Assembly (NCBI RefSeq): GCF_039851965.1
Contig: NZ_CP156674.1
Coordinates: 2,728,001-2,792,000, forward strand
Length of the DNA: 64,000 nt
Direction: 5' to 3'
Source: Pseudalkalibacillus hwajinpoensis
Lineage (GTDB): Bacteria > Bacillota > Bacilli > Bacillales > Guptibacillaceae
Position 1 is the stretch's first letter, and every line of letters begins with the position of its first letter. Made by a program: the position numbers and the translations under genes. This document shows positions 1 to 8,770 of the stretch, piece by piece. Under the pieces are notes generated by a model. It ran no database searches. It was not told the origin of the DNA and saw nothing but the letters and a program-made list of their open reading frames with translations.

Positions 1-1
1 T

Positions 2-1315
2 AACAAAATACATCATATTGGTTACGCTGATGATGGAGTTACGGTCGATGGAACTTCACCAATGTTCGGCATAGATATCGAGTCACAATGGTCTGAAAGT
101 AACATACCGACTTGGAGGCCAGAATTGGACCAAGAAGGTTTTGAAATAAACACTAGAATTTATATATTTAATAATTATATATTTAATAATGCTAGAGGAC
201 ACTTTGTAAACGCAGATGGAATAAATGTTGTTTTAGAAAGTAACACTTTTGAAGGTTATAATGTTGGGGGGATTAGTTCTTTCCAAAATAATTGGTATAT
301 CAAATATATTAACAATACTTTTATTCATTGTGAACTAACTGTTAAAGGTGATAATTTTGTTAATGGTGCATTCTGTTATAAAGGTAATGTGAAGCTACAA
401 GATATTAGGGGAGCCCATATATCTAACTGTTCAATAAAAGAAGGATTATTTTATGGCTCTAGTAATTATGGATATTTTGGAACCCCCATTTCAGTTGAAG
501 TCGGAACTGGGACTTATAAATATAATACACCTCATGGAATGGGGAATGGGGCCAAAATATGTTTTGAGGAATGGGAGAACAGTAAAGTTCCCTCAGGCAT
601 TAATAAAAACAAGCTTTACTACACGATTAATGTTACACCAACAAGTTTTCAAGTGTCTGAAACAAAAGGTGGAACATCTGTATCGATAACTGATATAGGA
701 ATAGGAGAATACAATATAAGCAGATATGACTATGGAAGATGTTTTATATCTAATATTGTTGTGGAAAGAGATTGGAGAAATGATACTTCATTAACTCCAA
801 ATTTTGCTTTAGTCCTTACAGGCGCCGTAATAGAGAACGTCACCGTTAAAAACTATGAATGTAATATTCAAGCTCCTAAAAGTTATGCTGGAAGACCATC
901 ATCCGTGAGTAGTTTAGTTGTAATTGAAGGTGGAGTTAATTTGGAAGCTTGTAATATTACCAATAGTAAGTTTATCAGGGCAAAGACTGGTATTTTGGGA
1001 GGCGATATCAATATAAATAGTTACAATAATACTCGAAGAGTAAACGCTAATAACCTGCTTTTTAGTAATGTAGGGATTATTATTGGAAATACAGTTTTAA
1101 TGAACAGTAAACTTATCGATTCCTATGTTCAAAAAAACTTGTTTGCAGAAAATTTGTTTTCAAAAATAATAAACTGCTATTTTGAAAATTCCAGACTTGA
1201 TTTGCAATATTTAGCTTTGGAAAAAGGTATGGTTATAGCAAATTGCGTATTTGAAAGCACGACATTTAACGTAAATAATAATACTGTTATGTATGACAAT
1301 ATAGATATTAGTTGA
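2..1315 (+). CDS. Beta-helix repeat protein, 5' end outside window
   Basis: The frame is open from base 2 to the stop at 1313-1315, and the first in-window ATG (position 62) sits mid-protein, so the gene starts before the window. The residues form irregular, Asn/Ile/Val-rich short strands (NN, IxNxxF, NCxFxxS patterns) typical of right-handed parallel beta-helix (pectate-lyase-like) proteins. Around the middle a segment reads PSGI-N-LYYTINVTPTSFQVSET-GG-SVSI. It resembles the 'TYYVVNATxTTFQVSxTxGG' module common in phage tail-spike and surface-adhesion proteins. It lies directly before a polysaccharide flippase, so a role in surface polysaccharide modification or degradation is plausible. The substrate cannot be read from the sequence. 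AT-rich codon use matches the next gene. Confidence 0.75.
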   Translation, partial: NKIHHIGYADDGVTVDGTSPMFGIDIESQWSESNIPTWRPELDQEGFEINTRIYIFNNYIFNNARGHFVNADGINVVLESNTFEGYNVGGISSFQNNWYIKYINNTFIHCELTVKGDNFVNGAFCYKGNVKLQDIRGAHISNCSIKEGLFYGSSNYGYFGTPISVEVGTGTYKYNTPHGMGNGAKICFEEWENSKVPSGINKNKLYYTINVTPTSFQVSETKGGTSVSITDIGIGEYNISRYDYGRCFISNIVVERDWRNDTSLTPNFALVLTGAVIENVTVKNYECNIQAPKSYAGRPSSVSSLVVIEGGVNLEACNITNSKFIRAKTGILGGDININSYNNTRRVNANNLLFSNVGIIIGNTVLMNSKLIDSYVQKNLFAENLFSKIINCYFENSRLDLQYLALEKGMVIANCVFESTTFNVNNNTVMYDNIDIS

Positions 1316-1335
1316 ACTTTCAATAATTCCAAAAT

Positions 1336-1372
1336 AATAGCCCTATTACAGATCATCTGTGATAGGGCTATT
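1336..1372. terminator. Hairpin between beta-helix gene and flippase
   Basis: Arms 1336-1353 and 1355-1372 are complementary over 18 bp with one G-T pair (core AATAGCCCTAT / ATAGGGCTATT). The U-rich tail is poor (TTAATAATTT). It probably terminates the upstream gene and may work in both directions. Confidence 0.6.
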
Positions 1373-1400
1373 AATAATTTAGTGATAAGAGGAGACCACA

Positions 1401-2960
1401 ATGAGAGTAAAATATTCAATGCTCAACGTTTTGGCGGGATTGGGAAATCAATTAGTGGTCACTGCTCTCAGTTTTATATCAAGAACAGTATTTATCAGTG
1501 CTCTTGGAGTGGAGTATCTAGGAATTAATGCGTTATTTACAAATATTTTGCTAATGTTAACACTTGCAGAGGCTGGTATTGGAGCGAGTATAGTCTACAG
1601 TTTATATAAGCCAGTTGCAGAAGAAGACCACGAAAAAATAAATGTCCTAATGAAATTATATAAAAAAGCTTATCTTGTAATTGCAATTATCGTATTGATA
1701 TTAGGATTATCAATTTTTCCGTTTCTTGGATACATTGTGAAGGATACAAGTGTCGATAACATTAATTTAATATATTTTATTTTCCTTATTAACACAGTTC
1801 TCCCTTACCTTTATTTACATAAAAATTCATTTTTAAGTGTTTGCCAAAAGAATTACATCGTAACTGGTCTTTATTCTATTTCGCAAATTGTTTCGATAGG
1901 CATCAAAATTGCAATTTTGTATTATACTCAAAACTATATACTTTACTTAATTATTGATATTGGTGTTACCCTCTTGACTACCTTAGTGTTGGTAATTATT
2001 GTAAACAGAATGTATCCATTCCTAAGAGACAAAGTAACTTCATCATTAGATATAGAAACTAGAAAGACAATCACCAAAAATATTAAAGCAATTATTCTGC
2101 AGAACATTGGTGCCTTTATAATATTAAGTTCAGATAATATCTTGATAGCAACATTTGTTAGTGTAACAGCTGTAGGTATCTATTCAAATTATAAAATGCT
2201 TATTGAAATTTGCAAAACATTCACTAATCAAATTTTTTCAAATCTTTATCATAGTGTAGGAAATTTAGTAGCTAAAGAAAGTATTAATAAAATCTATGGT
2301 ATTTTTAATTCAATTTGGTTACTCAGCTTCTGGTTGCACTCTTTTTTTTCTATTACTTTGTTGATAGTACTTGAACCATTTATTGTTTTGTGGATTGGAA
2401 AAGAATTTTTAATGAATGAAGGCGTAGTTTTACTTCTATTAATTCTTTTCTTTGAAAGGGGAATGAGGAATCCAGTTACTACTATTAAAACAACCTCGGG
2501 TATTTTTCATAAAGATCGTTATGTACCACTTTGTCAGGCAGTATTGAATCTAGGAATTTCAATTATATTAGTACAATATATAGGTATATCCGGGGTATTT
2601 ATCGGAACATTACTAAGTACATTGGTTTTACCATTTTGGTTCACTCCTTTAATAGTTTACAGAAAGGTTTTTAAATTACCAGTGAGAATCTATTTTCAGA
2701 AATACTTATATTATTTTGGACTAGTAACAGGCACATACTTTATTACTGATTTTATTTGTAAATTTATTAATACAGTTTCCATATTGGAACTAGTTTTAAA
2801 GTTTCTAGTTTGCATTGTTGTACCTAATCTAATATTTATAGTGATATTTTATAAAACGGATGAATTTAAGCATCTATATGGAGTAGCAAAACCTTTGTTA
2901 ATCACGTTACTGATGAAAATCAGAGGTGGTTTAACAATAAAATCAACTGTAAAAGAATAG
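1401..2960 (+). CDS. Wzx-like polysaccharide flippase (MOP superfamily)
   Basis: 519 residues, almost entirely hydrophobic helices, with about 12-14 predicted membrane segments. The N-terminus (GLGNQLVVTALSFISRTVFISALGVEYLGINALFTNIL) is typical of oligosaccharide flippases of the MATE/MVF/PST group, where it reads 'R..f...lG.eylGln.l..nil..lslaelGig.a...sly'. These proteins move undecaprenyl-linked sugar repeat units across the cytoplasmic membrane. The start at 1401 has a good ribosome site (AAGAGGAG, 8 nt upstream). The neighbours (beta-helix protein, sugar-transferase relic at 3405-3715) fit the edge of an exopolysaccharide locus. GC is lower than in the right half of the window, suggesting acquired DNA. 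Confidence 0.85.
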   Translation: MRVKYSMLNVLAGLGNQLVVTALSFISRTVFISALGVEYLGINALFTNILLMLTLAEAGIGASIVYSLYKPVAEEDHEKINVLMKLYKKAYLVIAIIVLILGLSIFPFLGYIVKDTSVDNINLIYFIFLINTVLPYLYLHKNSFLSVCQKNYIVTGLYSISQIVSIGIKIAILYYTQNYILYLIIDIGVTLLTTLVLVIIVNRMYPFLRDKVTSSLDIETRKTITKNIKAIILQNIGAFIILSSDNILIATFVSVTAVGIYSNYKMLIEICKTFTNQIFSNLYHSVGNLVAKESINKIYGIFNSIWLLSFWLHSFFSITLLIVLEPFIVLWIGKEFLMNEGVVLLLLILFFERGMRNPVTTIKTTSGIFHKDRYVPLCQAVLNLGISIILVQYIGISGVFIGTLLSTLVLPFWFTPLIVYRKVFKLPVRIYFQKYLYYFGLVTGTYFITDFICKFINTVSILELVLKFLVCIVVPNLIFIVIFYKTDEFKHLYGVAKPLLITLLMKIRGGLTIKSTVKE

Positions 2961-3024
2961 GACAAAATATGATAGGAACTGGTTACCGCAATATATATTG
3001 AAATTCCAAAAAAAAATATGTTAT

Positions 3025-3040
3025 GTTCTTGTTAAAGAAC
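3025..3040. promoter_or_regulatory. 16-bp dyad GTTCTT-N4-AAGAAC, copy a
   Basis: Perfect 6-bp arms around GTTA. It lies 95 bp upstream of the ATG of the decayed cyclase-like fragment (3136). The same geometry recurs at 4865 (85 bp before the lasso cyclase), 15443 and 15553. I infer a binding site for a regulator shared by the RiPP genes. The regulator is not identified. Confidence 0.5.
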
Positions 3041-3135
3041 TAATGTTGTTGAAAACTACTAATTAAAAATGAAGTGCGATTGTGGGCATTCATTATAATG
3101 ACTAAAAAATAAATAAAGAACTTCATCTAAAAAAG

Positions 3136-3345
3136 ATGGGATATGGATATTCGGGGGATTAACTGGCAGATTATATCAAAATTTGGAATAAGAAAAATGT
3201 ATTTTTAAGATGATATGCATCACACCTGAGCAAATTGGGGAGAGACTGCTATACTACGATTATAACAAGGGGCTGGTAATAACTGCTGACGCTATCATTG
3301 ACAACCGTGAAGAGTTATTTGGAAAAATGCAAATAGACTTCGATA
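3136..3345 (+). pseudogene. Decayed lasso-cyclase/asparagine-synthetase-like N-terminus
   Basis: Two frames together give a match to the N-terminal domain of the intact cyclase at 4966. One frame holds IWNKKNVFLR, matching FWLKGNVFLG. The next frame, from 3210, reads CITPEQI..., then YDYNKGLVITADAIIDNREELFG, matching YDYEKQLVITSDAIIDNRSELFD. A stop and at least one frameshift lie between them. The similarity is clear but diverged, so this is an old paralogue rather than a fresh duplication. After about residue 43 of the 3210 frame the match stops and runs into sugar-transferase sequence. The fragment cannot encode a working enzyme. Confidence 0.7.
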
Positions 3346-3404
3346 CATTAATCTTTTATGAACATAAGAGATTCGTGTCTAGCAGATTCTTCAGGGGGAT
3401 CTCT

Positions 3405-3715
3405 TGCCAGAGTGAAAGAATAACGAAAATTGGAAAGGTTATTAGGAAATTAAGTTTTGATGAACTCCCTAAACTTTTTAATATTTTAAAAGGTGAAATG
3501 AGCTTTATTGGACCAAGACCATTACTAATTAAGTATCTTCCTTATTATACGGAACTAGAAGTGAAGAGACATAATGTTAGACCGGAATCGCACAAGTATC
3601 AGGAAGGAATAAACTTAATTAGGATGAAAGGTTAGCGTTATATGTGTATTATGTTGAAAATCATAGTTTGAAATTAGATTTTAAAATTTTACTTAAAACT
3701 TTTTGGAGGCTCTAC
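3405..3715 (+). pseudogene. Decayed undecaprenyl-phosphate sugar transferase C-terminus
   Basis: The frame carries SERITKIGKVIRKLSFDELP, then LFNILKGEMSFIGPRPLL and YLPYYTELEVKRHNVRP. This is the hallmark C-terminal block of bacterial sugar transferases (EpsL/WcaJ family: 'RlTKfGkflRktSlDELPqlfNvlkGdMSlvGPRPLl.eYLply...q.rRh.vrPGiTGwAQ'). The usual 'GITGWAQVNGRN' is destroyed (ESHKYQEGINL). The final part continues in another frame at about 3644 (YYVENHSLKLDFKILLKTFWR), matching the family's end. The catalytic N-terminal half is missing. The piece is fused in frame to the cyclase-like relic and cut on the right by the ISL3 relic. Confidence 0.75.
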
Positions 3716-3716
3716 A

Positions 3717-4792
3717 CCAACAAAAGTGGTTTAAGCCTTAAGACACGAAAAAAGCAGAATCCCCTTTATGGTAAAAGTAACCAAACCAAAGAAAGAAGAA
3801 TTCTGCTTGTACCGCCAGTTTATCATTGATTTGATTGATCTTCCAGACTTTGAACTGAAACAAAAAGTTCCAATCATAAGTACGATAAGCGGAGAATATT
3901 GAAGCATATTTCCGTAAATGTTCCTGTCTATTATCAGGAATGCAGCCGATGCACAGCAGTTTGGAGTTTGAAATGGCGTGGTATTCCATTTCGTGGTCAT
4001 ACAACGGATCAATTTAAAGAAACAGATGTTTTTCTCTCTCTTTATACGTATACGTCGATTCGTTACGTTTCCATAACTCATAAAATCGCCTACACTTCTC
4101 TTGAACGGTGGAATTATGAATACGCTGAGCACAGAGTCAATGAGATGCAAGAAAATCGCAGCTCACCAAAAACCGTTTGTTTAGATGATTTTGCCCTTCA
4201 TAAAGGACACCGTTTCGCCATTTCTCTAGCTGATCATAAAACGGGTGACGTATGCCAGGTGAGCAAGGGATGTAGCCGAAAAACATCACAAAAGCGCTTA
4301 AACATTGGCCATGCGCGGAACCAGACATCGCTGTAACAGAGACAGAGACCTCACCTCAATCGAAGAGACGAAAGGTGACAAGGTGCCTCATCACTGGTTC
4401 AAACAATCTTTCGTTCAAAGACCTCCTTCAGTTAGAGAATTGGCTTGCCCAATACGAAGATCTGGAAAGCTTTATCATGCGCTTTAAGGAATTCGTCGCG
4501 TTTACAGCATCAGAAATACGGAATAGATCACGACAACGGTCGATCAGTGGATCGACCGTTATCTTTTTTCAACATACAAACCGCGCCATGCGATTGCCGA
4601 AATCATTCAAAAATGGAAAGAACTTATTGCGAATGGCATCCGATATGACGTTTCTAACGGGAAAATTGAATGGATCAACAATAAAATCAAGATGATGAAA
4701 CGTCGGGCAGTCGGTTACCGGACATGACTCACTTTAAACGAAGTTAGAAACAGCTTTTTGACACTCATATTCATTTAAACCACTTTTTGTTT
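3717..4792. mobile_element. Relic of an ISL3-type insertion sequence
   Basis: Imperfect inverted ends flank a broken ISL3-like transposase. The left end contains CAAAAGTGGTTTAA (3721-3734). The right end has its complement TTAAACCACTTTTTG (4775-4789). A clean target duplication was not found. Length near 1.1 kb is short for an ISL3 element (usually 1.3-2.3 kb), so internal deletion is likely. It interrupts the sugar-transferase relic on the left. Confidence 0.6.
3768..4727 (+). pseudogene. ISL3-family transposase, frameshifted
   Basis: Pieces in several frames follow the family order. FIIDLIDLPDFEL near the start (3768 on) precedes KHISVNVPVYYQECSRC from 3899. The diagnostic DDE-domain motif VCLDDFALHKGHRFAISLADH is at about 4168-4230. 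A C-terminal NGIRYDVSNGKIEWINNKIK, then MMKRRAVGYR, ends at the TGA at 4727 (family: 'SNG..EG.NNKIK..KRRa.Gy'). At least three frame changes and a stop lie between the pieces. A degenerate middle section is missing relative to full-length ISL3 transposases of about 400-430 residues. It cannot make active enzyme. Confidence 0.7.
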
Positions 4793-4864
4793 GAAGAGAC
4801 AAATAATTCAAAAAACATTCATACATAGAAAAATACCTTGTGTTTTTAATTTAAATGTAGTATT

Positions 4865-4880
4865 GTTCTTTATATAGAAC
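4865..4880. promoter_or_regulatory. 16-bp dyad GTTCTT-N4-TAGAAC, copy b
   Basis: Five of six arm bases pair around TATA. It lies 85 bp upstream of the lasso cyclase ATG, in the same relative place as copy a before the decayed paralogue. A weak -10-like TATTAA lies at 4893-4898. Probable control site of the lasso operon. Confidence 0.5.
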
Positions 4881-4965
4881 GTCATTAGATTTTATTAAGG
4901 TTTTTGAATTTTTAAAAAAGGCAGTACTATTAATGATTTGAAATCTAGAATCGAGGAGACATTTA

Positions 4966-6894
4966 ATGAGTGCTATCACAGGGATCTATCATATTAATAA
5001 AGAGCCAATCTCATTAGACATAGTTAATAATGTAATGGGCTCTCTAAAAGAGTTTCCTTGCGATGATTCCCAGTTTTGGCTCAAGGGAAATGTATTCCTG
5101 GGATGTCATGCTCAATGGATTACACCAGAATCAATAAATGAGCAGCAACCATTTTATGATTATGAAAAACAATTGGTCATTACGTCGGACGCCATTATTG
5201 ATAATAGAAGTGAACTGTTTGATATATTGCAAATAGATCATGTAGATAGAAAAACAATGACTGACAATCAATTAATTTTACTAGCTTATATAAAATGGGG
5301 TGAAGATACCCCGAAATTCTTGATTGGTGATTTTGCATTTATGATCTGGGATGAAAGGAAGCAGGAGCTTTTTGGGGCAAGAGATTTTTCAGGCAGTAGA
5401 ACACTCTACTATTATTACAGTGATCAAAAGTTCGCTTTTTGTTCAATTAATAAACCATTATTTCAATTACCTTTTATCGAGCATAAATTAAGAGAAGAAT
5501 GGATGGCTGATTTTCTTAGTATTCCGTGGAATTTCGAATCCATTGATACCACTTCTACTGTATTTGAGAATATAAATCAACTGCCTCCTTCTCATAGTAT
5601 TTCTTTAATAAAGGGTGAATTAAAGCTTACAAGATACAATACTTTACTAGAAGGTGAAAAACTAAAATTAAATTCAAATGAAGAATACGAGGAAGCTTTA
5701 AAGGAAGTTTTCGAACGTGCAGTTACATCAAGACTTCGTACACATCGTAAAGTAGGTGCACACCTTAGTGGGGGGCTGGATTCTGGTTCAGTTGTAGGGA
5801 TTGCTGCAAACTCGCTAAAACGAGAAAACAAACAATTACATACGTTTAGCTATATACCAGCGAAAGATTTTGTTGATTGGACCCCTAAAAATAGATTAGC
5901 TGATGAAAGACCATTAATAAAGGCTACTGTCGATCATGTAGGCAACATTCAAGATAACTATCTAGACTTTGAAGGGAAAACGCCTCTCACTGATATAGAT
6001 GATTGGCTAGAAGTATTGGAGATGCCGTATAAGTTCTTTGAGAATACTTTTTGGTTAAAGGGGATTTTTGAAGAAGCACACTCGCAAAACATAGGCGTTC
6101 TGTTAAATGGACAAAGAGGTAATTGGACTATTTCTTGGGGGCCTGTGCTGGATTACCAGGCTGGTTTATTAAGGAAAATGCAACTGTTGAGACTTTATAA
6201 TGAAATAAATCTTTACAGTAAAAATATAGGTGTTAGTAAATCTCGCATATTCTCCATTGTTAGAAGGAAAATATTTTCGATGTCTTCCTTGAAGAAACAA
6301 CCAAGTCAAATTCTACAGATGATTAATCCTGAATTTGAACATAAGTTAAATTCATTTGAGAAACTAAGGGATTATGGAATTGATTTAACTGGGAATTCAA
6401 AGGATAGTGTTTACGATATTAAAAAGAAACAATTTCAAGATTTATTTTATTGGAATATTACAGGTACTTATGGATCAAAATTATCGCTACGTTATTCTTT
6501 ATGGGGTCGTGATCCTACAAATGATTTGAGAGTTGCGAGGTTTTGCTTATCAGTTCCAGAAGAACAATTTGTTAATGGTGGATTATCTAGGTCGCTTATC
6601 AGGAGGTCAATGAAAAATATCTTGCCAGATGAAGTGAGACTGAATGAACGTTCAAGAGGGATTCAAGGTGCAGACGGTCTACATCGCATGATGCCGGTTT
6701 GGGGAAAGTTCATTGAGGAATTAGAAAACATGTGTAGGGATTCTCTTGTGACGGAATATCTGAATATTAAAATCATTAAACAAGCAATAGAATCCTTGAA
6801 GTATAAACCTAAGCCGTCATACGTTTATGAAATGAATTTTCGAATATTAATGCGCAGTCTCATTTTTTATCGATTTGTTAAAAAATACAACTGA
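4966..6894 (+). CDS. Lasso peptide cyclase (asparagine-synthetase-like, C protein)
   Basis: 642 residues with an N-terminal class II amidotransferase-like fold (about 1-200) and a C-terminal ATP pyrophosphatase domain with the PP-loop SGGLDS at 268-273. True asparagine synthetases need Cys2. Here residue 2 is Ser (MSAITGIY), so the glutaminase site is dead. That is the pattern of lasso cyclases, which adenylate a ring Asp/Glu side chain and join it to the core N-terminus. A paeninodin-like precursor follows 14 bp later, and kinase, RRE, B2 and exporter genes lie beyond the IS21 insertion, which settles the role. Start: ATG with GAGGAG 8 nt upstream. Copy b of the 16-bp dyad lies upstream. It probably acts at the membrane face with the RRE and B2 proteins. 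Confidence 0.93.
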   Translation: MSAITGIYHINKEPISLDIVNNVMGSLKEFPCDDSQFWLKGNVFLGCHAQWITPESINEQQPFYDYEKQLVITSDAIIDNRSELFDILQIDHVDRKTMTDNQLILLAYIKWGEDTPKFLIGDFAFMIWDERKQELFGARDFSGSRTLYYYYSDQKFAFCSINKPLFQLPFIEHKLREEWMADFLSIPWNFESIDTTSTVFENINQLPPSHSISLIKGELKLTRYNTLLEGEKLKLNSNEEYEEALKEVFERAVTSRLRTHRKVGAHLSGGLDSGSVVGIAANSLKRENKQLHTFSYIPAKDFVDWTPKNRLADERPLIKATVDHVGNIQDNYLDFEGKTPLTDIDDWLEVLEMPYKFFENTFWLKGIFEEAHSQNIGVLLNGQRGNWTISWGPVLDYQAGLLRKMQLLRLYNEINLYSKNIGVSKSRIFSIVRRKIFSMSSLKKQPSQILQMINPEFEHKLNSFEKLRDYGIDLTGNSKDSVYDIKKKQFQDLFYWNITGTYGSKLSLRYSLWGRDPTNDLRVARFCLSVPEEQFVNGGLSRSLIRRSMKNILPDEVRLNERSRGIQGADGLHRMMPVWGKFIEELENMCRDSLVTEYLNIKIIKQAIESLKYKPKPSYVYEMNFRILMRSLIFYRFVKKYN

Positions 6895-6908
6895 AAGGAG
6901 GTGGAATA

Positions 6909-7034
6909 ATGAAAAGAGCATGGATGAAACCTGAGCTAGAAGTACTTAAGGTTGAAATGACAATGGCCGGACCTGGTCTTAAAACTCCAGATGCAGTACA
7001 GCCTGATGTTGATGAAACAATCCATTATAGTTAA
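6909..7034 (+). CDS. Lasso peptide precursor, paeninodin family (41 aa)
   Basis: Strong ribosome site AAGGAGGTGGAATA before the ATG. The leader (1-19) has W5-M-K-P8, equivalent to the YxxP motif bound by the RRE, then ELEVL. It ends T18-M19, with the Thr at -2 that lasso peptidases and cyclases need. The predicted core is A20 to S41 (22 residues). A1 and D9 (AGPGLKTPD) would form a nine-membered macrolactam ring. The tail runs AVQPDVDE to H-Y-S. Paeninodin has the same plan: an AGPG start, D9, QPD-DED-HY and Ser near the end. There the terminal Ser is phosphorylated by an HPr-kinase-like enzyme. S41 is the predicted site here. Biological activity cannot be inferred. Confidence 0.92.
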   Translation: MKRAWMKPELEVLKVEMTMAGPGLKTPDAVQPDVDETIHYS

Positions 7035-7051
7035 ATACTTATTTAGCCTCG

Positions 7052-7079
7052 GCCCTTATAACTTAATATAAGGGCTTTT
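7052..7079 (+). terminator. Hairpin after the lasso precursor gene
   Basis: Arms GCCCTTATA (7052-7060) and TATAAGGGC (7067-7075) form a perfect 9-bp stem with loop ACTTAA, followed by TTTT. A hairpin behind the precursor commonly lets the precursor be made in excess over downstream enzymes. The IS21 element begins inside the T tract. Confidence 0.75.
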
Positions 7080-7217
7080 GTAAACGATAAACTAGATTCA
7101 ACAGTTTTTCACAATTAAAACTAAACAGAATTTCACAAATAAGATTAAACAGTTATTCCAAATTAGCCCCTCCCTTCAATATACTAGAGTTAGTTTATTG
7201 AAAGTGAGGATCCAGGA

Positions 7218-8768
7218 GTGGAACGTTATATGTCTTATGTTGAAATTCACCAATTATACTCGCAAGGTTTTTCAAAAAGTAAAATAGCTAGGAAGTTAGG
7301 AATATCTAGAAATAGGGTGATTGATTATTTGAAAATGAGTCCAGATGATTTTGAGGAGTTTATAACTTCGTTAAAGATGAGGGGGAAGAAATTAGATCCA
7401 TATCAAATACATATCATGGAATGGTTGAAAGAGCATCCTGATTTAACATCAGCTCAGATTTATGACTGGCTGGAGGAAAAACTAAAAGTAAAGGATGTGA
7501 GTGAGAATACAGTAAGAAATTATGTAAATGAATTGCGTGACAAGTATTACATTCCAAAAGTAAAGGCTCATCGCACTTACAGTGCGATACCAGAAGTGCC
7601 GAGGGGTCTACAAGCTCAGGTTGATTTCGGTCAAACAATTGTGGAAGATGCTGAAAGGAAAAAGCATCGCTTATACTTCATCGCATTCATTTTATCGCAT
7701 TCGAGATACAAATATGTAGAATGGCTAGATCGGCCGTTCCGAACCACCGATGTCATCCACACACACGAGAAAGCGTTCCAGTATTTCGGTGGGATGCCCC
7801 AGGAGATGGTTTATGACCAGGATGCCCTTTTGGCAATTAACGAAAATGCCGGTGACTTAATTATGACTGCAGAATTCACGAAGTACTACCAGGCAAGACA
7901 ATTCAGAATTTATTTGTGCAGAAAGAGTGATCCAGAATCAAAAGGGAAAGTCGAACAAGTTGTGAAATTCGTGAAGAACAATTTCAGCAACCATCGAACT
8001 TATAACAATATTGAGGATTGGAATGCTTCCTGCCTAGCCTGGCTGAAACGCACCGGGAACTATAAAATTCATCACAATATAAAAAAGAGACCAGTCGAGG
8101 TGCACGCCCTGGAAAAGCCGCACTTACGCCAAGTCTCAAATACCTATTATCTTTTCGATAATGTTCATAGCCCAAGTATAACAAGAAGCATTCAAAAGGA
8201 CAATATCATTCGATATGGCGGTAACCGTTATAGTGTACCGAAAGGTACCTATCGGTACGGAGCAGCAAACACGGCTTACGTCATGGAAAAAGAAGGATTC
8301 CTATATATTCGATTAAAAGAAGCTGGAAAAGTTATCGCGAAGCATGAAATAACAGACAAAAAAGGAGAAACCATAACCGCCCCTGAACATCGAAATAAGA
8401 ATACTTCAAAAAGAGATTTACTTATATATGAAATCGAGGATTTCTTTACGGACAAGACTTCTATCAAGTGGTTTATGGGAGTATTAAAAGAACGTTATCC
8501 TCGTCACCTAGTTGATCAACTGAAAGTGATCCAATCTTCCATCAAGAACTATCCAAATGAGGTGGAAGAGGCTCTTGTAAAGATAAAACAAATGAATATG
8601 ACAAGCGCAAATGACTTTCGTGATGTAGTCAAATCGTTAGCGATAGAAAAAGAGAGATTGGTTCTGACCTCCCCACAAGATGTGCAGACAAATGAAAAGT
8701 ATCAAGCGATCGTTGCACCAGAACGATCAGCGGATATCTATCTCGAAGTGTTGTCAGGAGGTAAGTGA
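7218..8768 (+). CDS. istA: IS21-family transposase IstA
   Basis: 516 residues. An N-terminal helix-turn-helix (FSKSKIARKLGISRNRVIDY, about 18-37) precedes the DDE integrase domain. Candidate catalytic residues are D136 (QVDFGQ), an Asp in VYDQD (about 200-202) and E246 (PESKGKVE). The C-terminal beta-barrel and helical region has normal length. It joins element ends and, with the IstB ATPase, inserts them into target DNA. The start is the GTG at 7218 with GAGG 8 nt upstream; an ATG at 7230 is also possible. istB follows at once, the usual coupled pair. No frameshift or stop is seen, so it may be active. Confidence 0.95.
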   Translation: MERYMSYVEIHQLYSQGFSKSKIARKLGISRNRVIDYLKMSPDDFEEFITSLKMRGKKLDPYQIHIMEWLKEHPDLTSAQIYDWLEEKLKVKDVSENTVRNYVNELRDKYYIPKVKAHRTYSAIPEVPRGLQAQVDFGQTIVEDAERKKHRLYFIAFILSHSRYKYVEWLDRPFRTTDVIHTHEKAFQYFGGMPQEMVYDQDALLAINENAGDLIMTAEFTKYYQARQFRIYLCRKSDPESKGKVEQVVKFVKNNFSNHRTYNNIEDWNASCLAWLKRTGNYKIHHNIKKRPVEVHALEKPHLRQVSNTYYLFDNVHSPSITRSIQKDNIIRYGGNRYSVPKGTYRYGAANTAYVMEKEGFLYIRLKEAGKVIAKHEITDKKGETITAPEHRNKNTSKRDLLIYEIEDFFTDKTSIKWFMGVLKERYPRHLVDQLKVIQSSIKNYPNEVEEALVKIKQMNMTSANDFRDVVKSLAIEKERLVLTSPQDVQTNEKYQAIVAPERSADIYLEVLSGGK

Positions 8769-8770
8769 AA

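Noticed and set aside
1177..1419. Minus-strand ORF of 80 codons
   Set aside because: Antisense to the end of the beta-helix gene and the terminator; no ribosome site and no family-like sequence.
3025..3040. LexA/SOS box
   Set aside because: The Bacillus SOS box is GAAC-N4-GTTC; here the half-sites are in the reverse order (GTTC then GAAC).
4966..6894. True asparagine synthetase (asnB)
   Set aside because: Residue 2 is Ser, not the catalytic Cys, and a lasso precursor plus RRE, kinase and B2 genes are adjacent.
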